A DNA stretch of 64,000 nt from Tenrec ecaudatus (GCF_050624435.1 NC_134542.1:107863677-107927676); one strand, 5' to 3'; shown: positions 23,100 to 36,019, counted from the first letter of the stretch. The notes: generated by a model not told the origin, from the sequence alone. Program-made: numbers and translations.

Positions 23100-25260
23100 T
23101 CCTTCCCCATCTCTTCCATCCATAGTAACCATCAAAGTATATGTCTCTCTGTTTGCAAACCTTTACTTGAATTTTTATAATAATGGCATCAGAATATTTG
23201 TCCTTTTGGGTTGTCTTATTTCACACAGCATGTTTTCTAGTGGCTACAACAATGGGCTCAGAGATAAGAACAATCGTGGGGATGGTGCAGAATAAGGCAG
23301 TGTTTTGTTCTGTGGTACATAGGGTCACTATGGACTGAGCCGACTTGACTGGACCTGACAACAAGAACAACAGTGTTTTCCATGGTGCGTGTTGTTTCAT
23401 GGATTAACAACACCATGGGCTCCCAGACTTATTTGGCATACCACTCCCTTTTCAGAAAAAAAAATCCTGGCAATTAAAAGTTTGTGTACGATAAACCACA
23501 ATGCAGGATAAAGTGTAGGTGTATGATTTTGCAGCCCCCTGGGGAGGTTTCATTGTCTCCCGAGCAGGGGGCATCAGCTGCTTTGGGGAACACTAATAAA
23601 GTCTTTATGATACTTCACTTTTTCATGCGACATGTTGGTAAACACACATACTCTCTCTTGGTTCAGACACCACCTCCCTCCCTTAACTCCTAGAATCATT
23701 CATCTTTCCTCTATCTCTGTAACTTTGTCACTTCGGAATATTTTGTAGAAAATAAGCCATGTAATATAAAATCATTTGAAATACACTTTTTTTACTCTCT
23801 CCCCCCCCCAATTTCTTGACAGCTACTCAAGTGTTCATGAATATAAATATTATGTATGCTTAAGTCTGAATATTAGATGGTATAGATGTACCGTAATATG
23901 CTGAAACATTAAACCAGCTAAGTACTTTTCAGTTTTTCTCTCTGAGAAGTAGAGCTGCTGTAAACAATTGCTAGGTCATGATGTCATGTTTAAGGGTAGG
24001 AGAAACAGTAAAACAATTTATTGTAGTAATTGAACAATTTACGTTCTCATCATCAAGATACTGGGGCCCAGTTTCTCTACATCGACACCAGCATTTGGTA
24101 CTTGGGGTTTTTTCGGGTTTGCTTATATTTTCTTTTTATCATACTGAGAGGTATGCACTGCTAGCTCATTGTCATTTAGAATGTAATTTGAATTTCACCC
24201 CTGTTAAATAATGTTGAACACTTTTTAATGTACTTACTTGCTTTTTGTATATTGTCTTCAGTGACATAGGATTATGGGTATTTTTTTTAGTTGGATTGCT
24301 TGGTGTTTGGGTTCCTACAGTTTAAAGATTCTTTATACATTGCAGAATCTAGTCCTTTTCTGAACTTATGGTTTGTAAAGTCTCTGTACTTCTATAGGTA
24401 GAATTTTTATTCTCTCCACAGAGCAAATGTTTCTTACAAAATCTAATTTATCTATTTTTCCTTGTAGTATACTTTTGGTTTATGTATAATAATGCCCAAA
24501 GTACTAGGTCCAGAAAATATTGTTATATATTTATTCAAATTTTTGCAGTATGTTTGTTTGTTTGTTTTATGCTTTGAGAATTCAGGAGCTTTACAGAGGG
24601 CCTCTGATTCCAGCACTATTTGTTGCAAAGAGAATTGTTTAGTTACTTTTTAACCTTTATTAAAAAAAATCAGGTGATCATGTTCTATTTTGCTTTAAAT
24701 TTTGAAGTATATACTTATGGATATGATATGGTTGTTTTTTTTTTGAGTACTTTAAAGTTGTTCTACCAAAGTCTGATTTTGGAAGAACCTGATAAATACT
24801 CTGTTCTGATAAATATCTTGTGTTCCTGTAATTTTTTCTTTTGTTGTCTTCAAGTTTCTTTTTATTTTTAGTATTTACCAATTAAATGACTATGTATGTA
24901 GGGATGTATTATTTCTTTTAATCTCTTGTATTTTTGCTTCTTAAGTTTATCTGAAAATTTGGGTCTACTTTTCAATTACTTTCATTAATTTTGGAAAGAT
25001 CTTAGTCTTTCTCTTTGCCAGTATTTCTTCTGCTTCCTCTTCTTCCCTTTATGACTTTAATTGAATGCACCCTAATTTTGTGCAATAATAGTAGAAATGT
25101 TTGCTATATATTTTTCTCATCTCTAAAATTTTCTCATTTTTATACTTCTCTCTTTCCAGTTTAGTATGGATAATTATATAGATACATATTTAAACTTTCT
25201 GACATTGTTCTAAGTTGCTTTCAATCCTATAGATTTAGAATCCTAGGTCTCTGATGTTGT
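23100..25260 (-). mobile_element. Old L1 (L1M-like) LINE, inverted
   Basis: Diverged but ordered L1 sequence read backwards. Landmarks are 'catcagaatatttgtccttt' with 'cacacagcatgttttc' (23.2 kb), 'tctctacatcgacaccagca' (24.08 kb), 'gagaggtatgcactgctagc' with 'tcattgtcatttagaatg' (24.15 kb), 'aagattctttatacattgca' (24.33 kb), 'tctaatttatctatttttcc' (24.45 kb) and 'ccagcactatttgttgcaaa' (24.61 kb). These are the ORF2-end and 3' UTR blocks of mammalian L1M families. An RTE tail interrupts it at 23,240. No ORF survives. Confidence 0.65.
23240..23373 (+). mobile_element. RTE 3' tail, sense, nested in old L1
   Basis: 'gtggctacaacaatgggctc', 'aacaatcgtggggatggtgc', 'ggtacatagggtcactatgg' and 'gacctgacaacaagaacaac' form the 3' tail of the RTE LINE. 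Flanking 9-bp direct repeats 'tgttttc(t/c)a' at 23231-23239 and 23374-23382 look like its target duplication. Confidence 0.75.
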
Positions 25261-25405
25261 GGATTCTTTCATAGAATTTATGTTTCCTATTTGCTTATAA
25301 AACTCTCTGTTGGAAGTTTTCATTTTTAATAACAGTTTCAAATATTCCTCAGCAATTTTATTTCAGTAATTACCTTATTAATAGTTACTCTAAAATCCTT
25401 GTGTG

Positions 25406-25408
<3 letters not shown>

Positions 25409-25452
<44 letters not shown>
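25409..25452. repeat. (TA)n microsatellite
   Basis: TA dinucleotides with one TG interruption at about 25,438. Confidence 0.95.
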
Positions 25453-25462
25453 AATAATCTGT

Positions 25463-25945
25463 AGTGGTTACATAAACTTGTGTCAACCTGAGGGCATAAT
25501 GAGTGAAGGGGAGTCTGGCATGTCAATCAGATCATACCCAATGATGCCTCAGTTTGGGCATGGCCTTGTCATGAGGACTCTGGGAAGTTCCCCTCTCTCT
25601 CCCTGGAGGTGGGACACTCTCTCTGCTTCACCTTCCTGTGGAGGTGCCATGTGGAGACTCATGCCAAAGCTGTGAGATGCTTCCGCTGCGACTGGATTCA
25701 AAAGATGTCTCACTCGCCAGCCTGGGATCTTTCTACATTTGTCATCACTGCATGTGCTGTGTGAGTCTGAAGAGGGACTTACAGACTAGTATCAGACACA
25801 GGGACTAATAGCAGACATATTGCACTTGATCTGCTCTGGGCTGAAGTGTTTTCTTGAAATACCATTACTCTTTGATGTAAAGTTCTCTGCTATGTACATA
25901 TGAGTGTCTCTGAATTTGGTTCCCTTGTCCAACCAGACTGACATA
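25463..25945 (-). repeat. R500 repeat, inverted copy
   Basis: It starts 'agtggttacataaacttgtg' plus 'tcaacctgagg' and ends 'tgtccaaccagactgacata', the complements of the R500 3' and 5' ends. Internal 'ctgtgagatgcttccgctgc' and 'tgctgtgtgagtctgaagag' match the 9.2 kb copy. Confidence 0.65.
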
Positions 25946-25982
25946 ATCTCTAAGATTGTTGTTTTTATTTTTCCTCCACTGC

Positions 25983-26475
25983 TATAGTTTATTGTGCCAG
26001 CCTGGCCGATAAACACAAGTAGGATTAACTGAAAGGCAGAGGGATAAATGGCTCGGTGAGCCTCACCTTGGTTGTTCTGTGCCTCAGTTTAAAGGGGTAC
26101 ACTACCTGTGGGATGCCTAGCCTGTGGACTGTGTCGCTGTAAGGTGAGGTCCCTTCAAGCCCACACGATTGGAATGTTCGTCTCTGGAGCTGGGGACCGA
26201 CAGTTGATGACAGTTGGGGACCTGCCTTGCTGTTTGCTGCCTGGATATATATAGCCCAGCTCTCTCTACAGAAGGGGACTGGCAACTGGCAGCTCTCAAG
26301 CCTTAAAGGACTGCTAGTGTCTCACTGCTTTATAATTTAACTGTTAATTTCTTGTATTATCTATCTGTATATAATTTAATGGTTCATTTCTTGAATTATA
26401 TATCTATCTTTATAAATATATTTATATATAATTACTAGCAATCTGGTTTGTCTCTCTAGAGAACCCTGTCCAATA
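25983..26475 (-). repeat. R500-related repeat, inverted copy
   Basis: 'ttattgtgccagcctggccg' to 'ctctctagagaaccctgtcc'. It shares the internal blocks 'gcctcagtttaaaggggtac' and 'gcctagcctgtggactgtgt' with 21.04-21.55 kb. It carries a diverged TA/TATC-rich stretch near 26,330-26,440. Confidence 0.65.
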
Positions 26476-26489
26476 CATCCACCTACCTT

Positions 26490-26523
26490 TAAATAAATAA
26501 ATAAGGACTTATTTATTTATTTA
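26490..26523. repeat. (AAAT)n palindrome
   Basis: A run of TAAA units ending in AAG is followed after 2 nt by the exact complementary run. The arms are 16 nt with a 'ga' spacer. Confidence 0.85.
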
Positions 26524-26909
26524 TGTTTTTATTTTATTTTTTATCTGTTGACTGTAGAGTCCATTTTATTATATTTCTTAATTTTATAATTCTCAGTTCA
26601 ATATTGGTTACTGTAAAAGAAGAGTACAGGATAAAAGAAATTGTATTCATATGTGAAAATGGCATGATTCTTTTTCTGGGGATCATCAGTAGGCTGTCAT
26701 GGGCTCATTAGCAGGATTCTAAGGTGAGTCTTAGATAGATCTAAGACTTAACATGCTTGGTTGCTAACTACAATTTTGAATGTTTGAGTCCACCAGGGGC
26801 ACCTTGAAGAAAGGTCATGGCAATATACAGCTGAAAGATGATAGCCATTAAGAGTCCCATGTGGGGGAGCTCTGAACTGGAGTGCACTCTTTGATCACTG
26901 ATTGGAAGG
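26524..26909. other. Unassigned DNA
   Basis: AT-rich sequence with no feature recognised. Confidence 0.4.
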
Positions 26910-27430
26910 TGTGTTAGTCTGGGTAATTTAGAGAAACAAATCCACAGAAGCTAATATGTACAAGAGAGAGTTTCGATTGTGATAAGAATTGTATGAGCCC
27001 CTAATAAAATGATTTTTTAAAAAAGAGAGAGTTTTATGTAAAGGGTAAGTTCACACAGGAAAACGTCCCAACCCAGTGCTCCCCAAGCCCACAAGGTCAA
27101 CATTAATCCATATGTCCAACACCAATCCACAAAATCCTCCTCCATCTCACAAAACTGACACAATGACGCCAACTGCACGAGGAAAGCTGAATCAGTGAAT
27201 GTGTAAGCATCTCAGCGCTGGCAGGGGTCACCACGCAGCTGCTCCAGCACCCAGGGCTGCATCGGGCTAGGTCCATGTGGATTCTCCTCAGTTATGTCTT
27301 GCAGGAAGTGAGCCTTGCCAGCTGAGGCAGGGAAATGGCTAAGGCAACTGCACCCTGGTCTGACCATCAGAAAGCAAGAGACCCAAGAACTAGAAAGGCG
27401 AGGCTCAGGTTGGCACAATAAATTTTAACT
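26910..27430 (+). repeat. R500 repeat, sense, with a tiny L1 insertion
   Basis: The start 'tgtgttagtctgggtaattt' plus 'agagaaacaaa' and the body 'ccagggctgcatcgggctag' with 'gtccatgtgg' match the 4.8 kb copy closely. Relative to that copy it lacks ~50 bp before 'caggttggcaca' near the 3' end. A 49-bp L1 tail interrupts it at 26,974. Confidence 0.7.
26974..27022 (+). mobile_element. 49-bp L1 3' tail insertion with target duplication
   Basis: 'gattgtgataagaattgtat' and 'gagcccctaataaaatgatt' followed by T and A runs is the last ~40 nt of the L1 seen at 47.57-47.61 kb. The 12-bp repeats 'aagagagagttt' at 26962-26973 and 27023-27034 flank it exactly. It is an extremely 5'-truncated L1 insertion. 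Confidence 0.85.
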
Positions 27431-29594
27431 ATCTCAGAGCGTTGCCTTCAGCTTCCTCAAGCTATGGACTGCTGTTCTCTTATGTTTAGCACAGTACCTG
27501 AGGCACTAGAGAGTTATTCTCATATTCATAATCCACCTCAAGCTTTCAGTTATCCCTAAAAACTTACACCACAATGGAGCTTTTCTCTGTAGATGTTGCT
27601 ATTATGTTTTTTACTTGTGGAAGGCTTATACCTTGCTACAGGGGTGGGAAACTACAAAGGATTATCTATTATCTTTTCTACTCGCCATCCCTTTTCCTCA
27701 GTGGCAACACAACATGCCTCCTGGCTCTTTTGAGTATTGCTCTGTAGAGAATACTTCCACCTACATACACGCACTAAGATTACCTGGAGCTGAAAAACAG
27801 ATCCCTTATTCAAAAAGGATCTTACTTTATGTTTCTTAGCACAATTACCTTAGGTGCAACACTAATCTTATTTTTTCCCTCTGTTTAACTGGCCTATTCG
27901 CTCTGGGTAATTCATTATTCAAGCCCAGTTTTAAGTAACTACATACCACTGTGGAATTTCACTAGAAAAGAGCTTCTCATAATTAAGCAAATACATATCG
28001 AGATAAGGAAATTGCTGTTACATTTCTACTAATTTTCTAGGATTGCAAAAAGAAAATGTCTATATATTTTCACACTAGGGCACTATGAATGACTAGAAAA
28101 GTCACCTAACTTCTTGGGACACCATATCTTCATTTTTAATTAAAAATTTAAAAATCTAGACCATTTAAATGCATGACTCTTTGATGATTTAAAGGTGAAG
28201 AAAATACAATCATGGCCCCAAAGAGTTCACACTCCAACCAATAGAATGTTTTATCAAAATCTAAGGTTGCTTTATGCTCAAACATATGACTATCAATTCT
28301 CATTTTCAGGAAAATAGAACTTTGGTAAAACATAAATAAAATCATGTAAACACATAAGATAATATTTGAAGTTAATAATAAAACAGTACTTAATTCAGTC
28401 TGACAGAATCCTATTGATTTTAGTTTATATGAGAAAATTGATTTATGTTCCCTTTGTCTCTTCAAATTGGAATATCTCAGCTTATCCAAAGTTTCAGTGA
28501 TTCAAAACCTCTTGTGTATTATTTCTTAAATAAATGGAAAGTTGTTTTTGTTCCTTCAAATCTTGGTTCAAACAAAAAAAGAATCTCTGGAAATTGGTTT
28601 GTAACATTGTACTTCTGGCATTTAAATAACTACTTTCTAGTATTATTAGATGTATTTCACAAAATAATAATTCTGAAGTCTTATTTTGAGAGGAAATAGA
28701 AGGTATCATGGACAGTCATAGTTTATTAGTTTTTGCAACAACTTTTAGGGTGTGCTTTTAAATAAAGTTTGTTCATTCAAATATGTTACAATTGTAAGAT
28801 ATTAAAATTATTATTGCTTAAATGATGGGGATGAATCTTGCCTTGAAATGTGATAGTTGATATTAATTAAATGAGTTACAAATGTAAAAAGATGAGATTC
28901 TATTCCATTAAAGAAAATATTTTAATTGCATAGATAATGAAATAATATATAAATTATAATCTTAATTCATTATAGAACTATTTTTGTGAATGTGTGTGTG
29001 TGTGTGTGTTTGTTTGTGTGAAGTTGGGGGAATACATGCATCTATTTATTTTATCCATCTAAACTCTGTTTACCCAGAAAGCGTGGGTGTGAAAGTATGT
29101 CAATTTTCCTACTTGAATCCTCATATAGATTTCTTTAAAGTTTGCATGTTTTATGTAATTTTTATTAAAAATTAATTTATACAGTCTGCTGTTTAACATA
29201 AGATAGGATTCATATAAAATATATGTTCATTAAATGTAAAGATTCAACATATCATAAATGTCTCTAAATTACTCTATCACTTGAAACATATTTAAGTACA
29301 TCAGAAGGCTTTTAGGGCTATTGACCTAAATAATGATCCTCTACAGGGTTTCAGAGGCTCTAAATCTTTAATGGAGCAGAAAGATTCATCTTTGTCCTGC
29401 AATTAGCAGTCAAAACACTGAATTGTCTATAATATGTCTTCTACTTGGGAAAGAACATCCAATATTTAAATGAAACTTGAAAAGCAATATGAGTTTTTAA
29501 TAAAAGTTGATTATCTCAAATGTCAAAACAGGATTCTTTCCTAGTGCTTTTTTGTTTGTTTATTTCATGTAGTTTCTTTAATTTTCTTAACCCT
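27431..29594. other. Unassigned AT-rich DNA
   Basis: No transposon, gene or RNA recognised apart from a GT microsatellite. The 113-codon minus frame at 28148-28489 has no signature. Confidence 0.4.
28990..29019. repeat. (TG)n microsatellite
   Basis: About 10 TG units followed by TTTG variants. Confidence 0.9.
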
Positions 29595-29607
29595 AAGCTC
29601 CTTATAA

Positions 29608-29832
29608 AGGAGCCCTGGTGGCGAGGGTAGTTACAAGTTGGGCTGCAATCCACAAAGTCAGCAGTTCGAAACCACCAGCTGCTCAGTGTGAGACACACAG
29701 GATTTTCTACTCCTGAAAACAGTCACTGCCTCAGAAACCCAGAGGACATCTCAACCCTGTTCTATAGGGGCACTTTGAGTTAGAATCACTCAATGGCAGT
29801 GAGGTTTTTTTGCTTTTGTTTTTTTATGGTGT
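29608..29832 (+). mobile_element. AfroSINE, full-length, sense
   Basis: Best-preserved copy in the window: 'ggagccctggtggcgagggt' head, 'gtcagcagttcgaaaccacc' B-box region, 'ctcagaaacccagaggac' middle, 'gttagaatcactcaatggca' tail and a T-rich end. Imperfect 13-bp repeats 'aa(g/a)ctcc(t/c)tataa' at 29595-29607 and 29833-29845 are the likely target duplication. It is transcribed by RNA polymerase III when young; there is no sign of activity here. Confidence 0.9.
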
Positions 29833-29845
29833 AAACTCCCTATAA

Positions 29846-31939
29846 TGTTTCTTTAAAATTTGGGGGTTCTTGGCTTTGTCTAGTAGCCATTTCGCCTAGC
29901 TCCCACAATTACATTTTCCCCATCTGGTGGCTCTCAGCTATTTCCAATGAAACTCATTCAAGCTCACTTTAGCTTGTTTGTTTTTTCATGGTCTAGTCAA
30001 CTGGCAACTGGCTGCACTAGTCATAATTCTGGATCTTAAATAATATAAAAATAGTCCTTTCTGAAATCCTATGTAAAGCCTAAGATATGCTTTCTTTAAT
30101 TTCTCTTTGTTATTTATTTCAGTACTAGGATCTAGATTGAGATAGCATAAGCCCCGGTGAAGTTCAAATGTCCAGTTGTGATTAGACTTTACATTTTAAA
30201 GGGCCTTAATTAATTGCTTTATGTTGGTGACTGAAAAAAATGATTAAGATGTAATTATGGCCTCAAGGAACTCACAATCTAATAAATGACAAAAAGTTGC
30301 AAACGTGTCTTTACTGTAGAGAGAATAAATATCACAAACTGATATGAATTAGTTTTGTAGTTTATGACATATATTTAATCAGGTTATTTGTCCTTGTACT
30401 AAATAAGGGGAATAAAAATACAAAAATAATAATGATTTCTTCCTGGGAGATGTTAAGCAAAGATTCTGAGCATAGGACGTTCTCTTGAGATGATGCAGTG
30501 AGATCCTGGGACAAGGAGAGCAACTATCTGACTCTCCTTTGGGGAGAAATTCATTGAAGGAAAGAGAGAGAAGAAAAGTTAGAGATTGGTCTTGGGTTAC
30601 TGCTAAACCAGAATAGGTCTGGGACTATTAAGGAAATAGGTTAATCTATACATGCCTTGGCTATTCCCAAGGCTAGTTGGGGAAAGTTGAGGGAGGGAAT
30701 AGAATTGTTCAGAAATCACTCGGTCACTTAGCCTCGCTGTGTCATTAAAAATTTTAGGTCATTTAACTTCCTATTTCCTGAGCTTCCTTAAAAAACTGAG
30801 AAGATAGTTAAAGTAATTTTCACAATACGAAGAAGACCATCCTCAAAAACCAAGACACTTTTCAAGGCGTCTTCATTCAAAGGGATGTGATTCAACTCCG
30901 GATCATGGGAGTGCTTACCTGGAATCTGGCCCCACATCACCGAAGCTACTGAGCAGATAATTCTACTCTGAAATCTGGAGCAGCCAGCACAGCTGTGGAG
31001 CCAAATTTCTAGGGCAGCAGCTGGGAAGCAACTAAACAAAGAGGATATTTCCAGTGCTTTGGAGGAAAGAGTGCAATGAAAAGCACAGCTTAATCTCTTG
31101 CCGAAGCAAGAACATCACGTTTTAAAAAATCACTAAGTGATCACTACTTTAAATAACAATGTCATTTATGAGGCACATTGAAAAGTGCATATTCTTCATC
31201 TCCCCCACACTCATTATTACTGTCATTCACAGATCATTGCCAAGTCAGATTTCCGACTCCCTTTGATTTTTTTACACTGGTCATTGGAATGCTTTGCCCA
31301 AATCCTTCAATGTGTTGACAGCGTTTGATGTAAACCAGGAAAAAATCATATGAAGACACAGAATGTGGCATAGGCTTTAAGAAAAAGGAGGAAAGGGATG
31401 TGACATTTCCTAATTGCTAAAAAGACTCTTAGGAAGCAGCAGAGAGTCTGGGATAGAGCTGTATTACATTGAAAGTTTATCCAGGTTTAATTATCTCCCT
31501 GAATATTCTATTACAGAATATTCCAGCCTTAAATTTATGATGAAAGGTTTTTTTTTATCATTTTAAAAATTATTTTCCTGTACTTTAAAAATAAGTCAGG
31601 CCATGAATGAATAAATAAGAGGAGGGTGGCTTTATCAAATTCTGTGTGGCATGTGAATTTTTATGATTACCCCATCCTCACTTTTCTAAATGCTGTCTAC
31701 ATGTCTCCTATAGTACTCCCTCTCTAGTGGCCCCACAGCTCTCAGGACTTAAGATTACTAGGAAAAAAATCATCAATAGGAAAAAGTATGTCATTAATTT
31801 TTACAAAGAAGTAACATAATGCAAAACAGACTCAAATTTTTATAAATAGAAACCCATTTTTTGCAGGTATATAAGCAACCTCACCAATCTGGGGGGAGGG
31901 GCAGGGGAATCAGATGTTTTATGTATGTTAAATGATGAT
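29846..31939. other. Unassigned AT-rich DNA
   Basis: Nothing recognised. An 83-codon minus frame at 30788-31039 has no signature. Confidence 0.4.
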
Positions 31940-31944
31940 CATAT

Positions 31945-32318
31945 GTTGCCTTGGGTAAGACCAAGCTTCTGGATGGTAAGGTCAGCTCTACTTTGAGAAG
32001 GCAGCTCTTGCATTTGTATTTTGAGAGCCTTCTGAACAGAGAGGCGCATCTTCTGGCACAATGGCTGACAACGCTCTGCTGCAATTTGTGACGTTTTCAG
32101 TATCTGACAGGGTTTCAAGTATCTCCATAGGATTGGGGGCTGGGGGCTAATTTCTCAGATACTTCTAGTCTTTCTTCCTTGCCTCTTATCAGTCTGGACG
32201 CTCTGCTGAAACCTGCTCACTTTGTGTGACCCTGCTGGCATTTGACGTTCCAGTGACGTGACTTCCAGCAGCACATAAGCCACCAGAGCACTGTAAACTC
32301 ATAGACAAACTGTGCGTA
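31945..32318 (-). mobile_element. RTE LINE 5'-side fragment, inverted
   Basis: 'gtcagctctactttgagaag' with 'gcagctcttgc', 'cagtctggacgctctgctga' with 'aacctgct', and 'gaccctgctggcatttgacg' with 'ttccagtgacgtgacttcca' match the block order at 19.2-19.5 kb of the inverted RTE. It holds only the upstream part of the RTE and no RT domain. Confidence 0.7.
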
Positions 32319-32329
32319 GAGCGGCACTT

Positions 32330-32740
32330 GCTTAATCTCAGCACAGCCTTGATACACTGGAGGGAGGCTTCATTTGGGGTGTGGCCTACTCAGTATGGTC
32401 TGCTGGATTTGCCTCAGGATCCTCCTTGTGGATGCTCCAGGAGCCATCAGCTGACTGCCAAGCTTAGGTTCATTCGGCAGGCTACAGATTCGTTCAGCTA
32501 TGCCCGCACCAGTCTGTGGTCTTGCTTCACATTCTTGTTTCCTGTTCATCCGCCTCTCCAGCTAGAAGTGTCAGGAGAAGCAAGCCTCTAGCTTAAATCT
32601 GACCCACAGGTTTGCTCTGGCCTGGATTTGCCCATGTCTACAAGTGTGTGAGCCATTTCTTGATATCGATCTTTCTACATACGAGTACATACACACAGGA
32701 ATCAGTGATGTTGCTACTTTAGAGAGCCCAGCCTAACACA
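32330..32740 (-). repeat. R500-related repeat, inverted copy
   Basis: It ends 'gctactttagagagcccagc' plus 'ctaacaca', the complement of an R500 start. Internal order ('gaggcttcatttggggtgtg', 'ggctacagattcgttc') is diverged from the other copies. Confidence 0.5.
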
Positions 32741-34029
<1,289 letters not shown>

Positions 34030-34489
34030 CAGTGCTTCTCCACCTTCCCGTTAGCACAGTTCCTCATGGGGCGGGGACCCCCAACCACAGCATTATTTCC
34101 GCTGCTGCTTCATCACTGTAATTTTGCTAGTTATGAATCGTAATGTAAATATCACATATGCAAGATGTATTTTCATGGTCACAAATTCAACACGATTAAA
34201 GCATAGTGATTAATCAAAAAACAATATTTCATTATATATTTTGAAATATATAATGACAAATGAAATGTTGTCTGGAAGCATGGTGTAGCATGGGTAACAG
34301 TCTTCACGCCGGGTACTCCTCTGTGGGTTTATCTGCATGTGGGCAGACCAGGCTGGAGACGGATAGAGGAACAGTGTCTTAGTTCCTAAGACCATCAGAA
34401 ATATGTGTTTTCTGATGGTCTTAGGTGACCCCTGTGAAAGGATCCTTTGACGCCCAAAGGGGTCGCCATCCATAGGTTGTGAACCGCTG
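34030..34489 (-). mobile_element. SPIN-like nonautonomous hAT transposon
   Basis: Read on the minus strand it starts 'cagcggttcacaacctatgg', continues 'ggcgacccctttgg', 'tttcacaggggtcacctaag' and 'accatcagaaaacaca'. It ends with the complement of 'cagtgcttctccacctt', preceded by 'gattcataac' and 'caaaattacagt' blocks. These end blocks are those of the SPIN hAT family known from tenrec, bushbaby, murine rodents, bats, opossum, anole and frog. About 460 bp are present with no transposase. The middle (about 34,150-34,385) is sequence I cannot match. I find no clear 8-bp target duplication. Confidence 0.75.
34385..34425. repeat. Perfect 17-bp inverted repeat inside SPIN-like element
   Basis: The arms 34385-34401 and 34409-34425 are exact reverse complements ('cctaagaccatcagaaa'), with a 7-nt loop. 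One arm is native SPIN end sequence. The other is an inverted duplicate of it. Confidence 0.9.
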
Positions 34490-34720
34490 CTTTACATGAA
34501 TTTTCTGGCATTTTCACCAGTGCAATTTTTAATTACCTTAAAACTTCTTCATTAAAATACCCCATAATTGCCCTGGGTTCTTGGGAAAGAGCTACCAAGA
34601 CCGCCCCTTTGGGAGCTCCCAAGACAATCTGCGTGACCCTATGAACTGACTTCTCTGTCTTGATTGAAGTTGGCCTGGAAGATTCCCTTGGAAGTCACTT
34701 TGTAAACGGATCCCTTTTCT
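34490..34720. other. Unassigned DNA
   Basis: Short spacer between the SPIN-like element and an RTE tail. Nothing recognised. Confidence 0.3.
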
Positions 34721-34721
34721 T

Positions 34722-34858
34722 TTAGGACACTATTGACACGGCGGTTGCAACAATGGCTTCACCGTAGCAATAACTGTGAGGATGCTTCAGGACCAGGCAG
34801 TATTTTTCTGTTGTACACTCTGAGTCAGAACCCTCTCAGAGCCACTAACAACCACCAC
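34722..34858 (+). mobile_element. RTE 3' tail, sense
   Basis: 'gttgcaacaatggcttcacc', 'actgtgaggatgcttcagga', 'ccaggcagtatttttctgtt' and 'gagccactaacaaccaccac' follow the RTE tail. Confidence 0.7.
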
Positions 34859-35612
34859 AAGACTAAGTTAGGTTTATTACTGAGCTAACTTATATGCAGC
34901 CATCCATAGATCACAGAGACCTCTTTGTACACATTTTATTTGAGAATAAACCTGTGCACATACAAACTAGAACTCTAGGACCAATATATTTTTACTCACC
35001 CTCATGTTTCATTCCTCTGTTCCATGAAGTAAATGTGGTTCAGTGCATTTCGATTTTGATGAAAATGTACTTCCCAAAACTCAATTATTTTTCACTTTCA
35101 CCAGGCAGGTGAGAATCACAGTCTCTTTTTAAACCTCATGTCATATCGACAAATTGATAAACTGATAAAAGAATTGTAGCTTGCTATCATTTTTAATAGT
35201 AACACTTTAATACTTAATTAAATTGAACATAATTTAAAATACACTTGTTATGTTCATTATCTCTTGGATTTCTATACAGGCTAATTGTATTTGCTTTCTG
35301 TGTCTACTCTATCACCTCCTCCACGCTGTAGATGGGTTATGTCAACAAGTCACTATTGGCCTATGATCTCAGCCAAGACTGAGTCTTAATATGGCAGCAT
35401 CTCCAGATGGTACAACTGAGGGATGGAGACCCACTAGTACCTGATGAAAATCTAATTATATTGAGCCTGCATTATGAAGGCTGACACACTTTGTCTAATA
35501 AGATAAAAATGATTTGATACATGCATTTTCTTCTTTTGTGTAAATAAACAAACAGAAACACCAGCCTATTGTGGACTTTACCACTATATTCTTTTATTGC
35601 CTCCAAGGGGAG

Positions 35613-35615
<3 letters not shown>
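34859..35615. other. Unassigned AT-rich DNA
   Basis: Nothing recognised. Confidence 0.4.

Positions 35616-35671
<56 letters not shown>
35616..35671. repeat. (TA)n microsatellite
   Basis: About 28 uninterrupted TA units. Tyr-Ile repeat frames on both strands are artefacts of it. Confidence 0.97.
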
Positions 35672-35673
<2 letters not shown>

Positions 35674-36018
35674 CCATGGATGTGTGGCAATTGGCTGATC
35701 CTCAGGGAAGTACTGGTCTCGCTGTACAGTCTATGCTCTGTCATCCAGGAGCAATGGGATGGATATAGTGGTTGAATGGCCTGCTGAAAGCGGTTACTAT
35801 ATCACTTGGATAATCCCATCAAGCAAGCTCGATATGCAATGTTACAATATAGGGTATATATTTCACACAATTAAAGAAAGCAAACAGTAGAGGTGAGAAG
35901 GGTTGGCTGAAAAAAAGTGTTCTTTGCTCCAGAATTTTGACTTAAATAAATTTAAAGTTTCTTATACCCCAGGAAGTATTTCCACCATGTTCTGGAAATT
36001 AAGCCTACAGATGACACC
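35672..36018. other. Unassigned DNA
   Basis: Nothing recognised. Confidence 0.35.
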
Positions 36019-36019
36019 A

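Noticed and set aside
29608..29700. tRNA gene
   Set aside because: The A/B-box-like sequence is the head of an AfroSINE. It does not form a complete tRNA and is followed by the SINE body.
35472..35775. Tyr-Ile repeat proteins on both strands
   Set aside because: Translation of the TA microsatellite.
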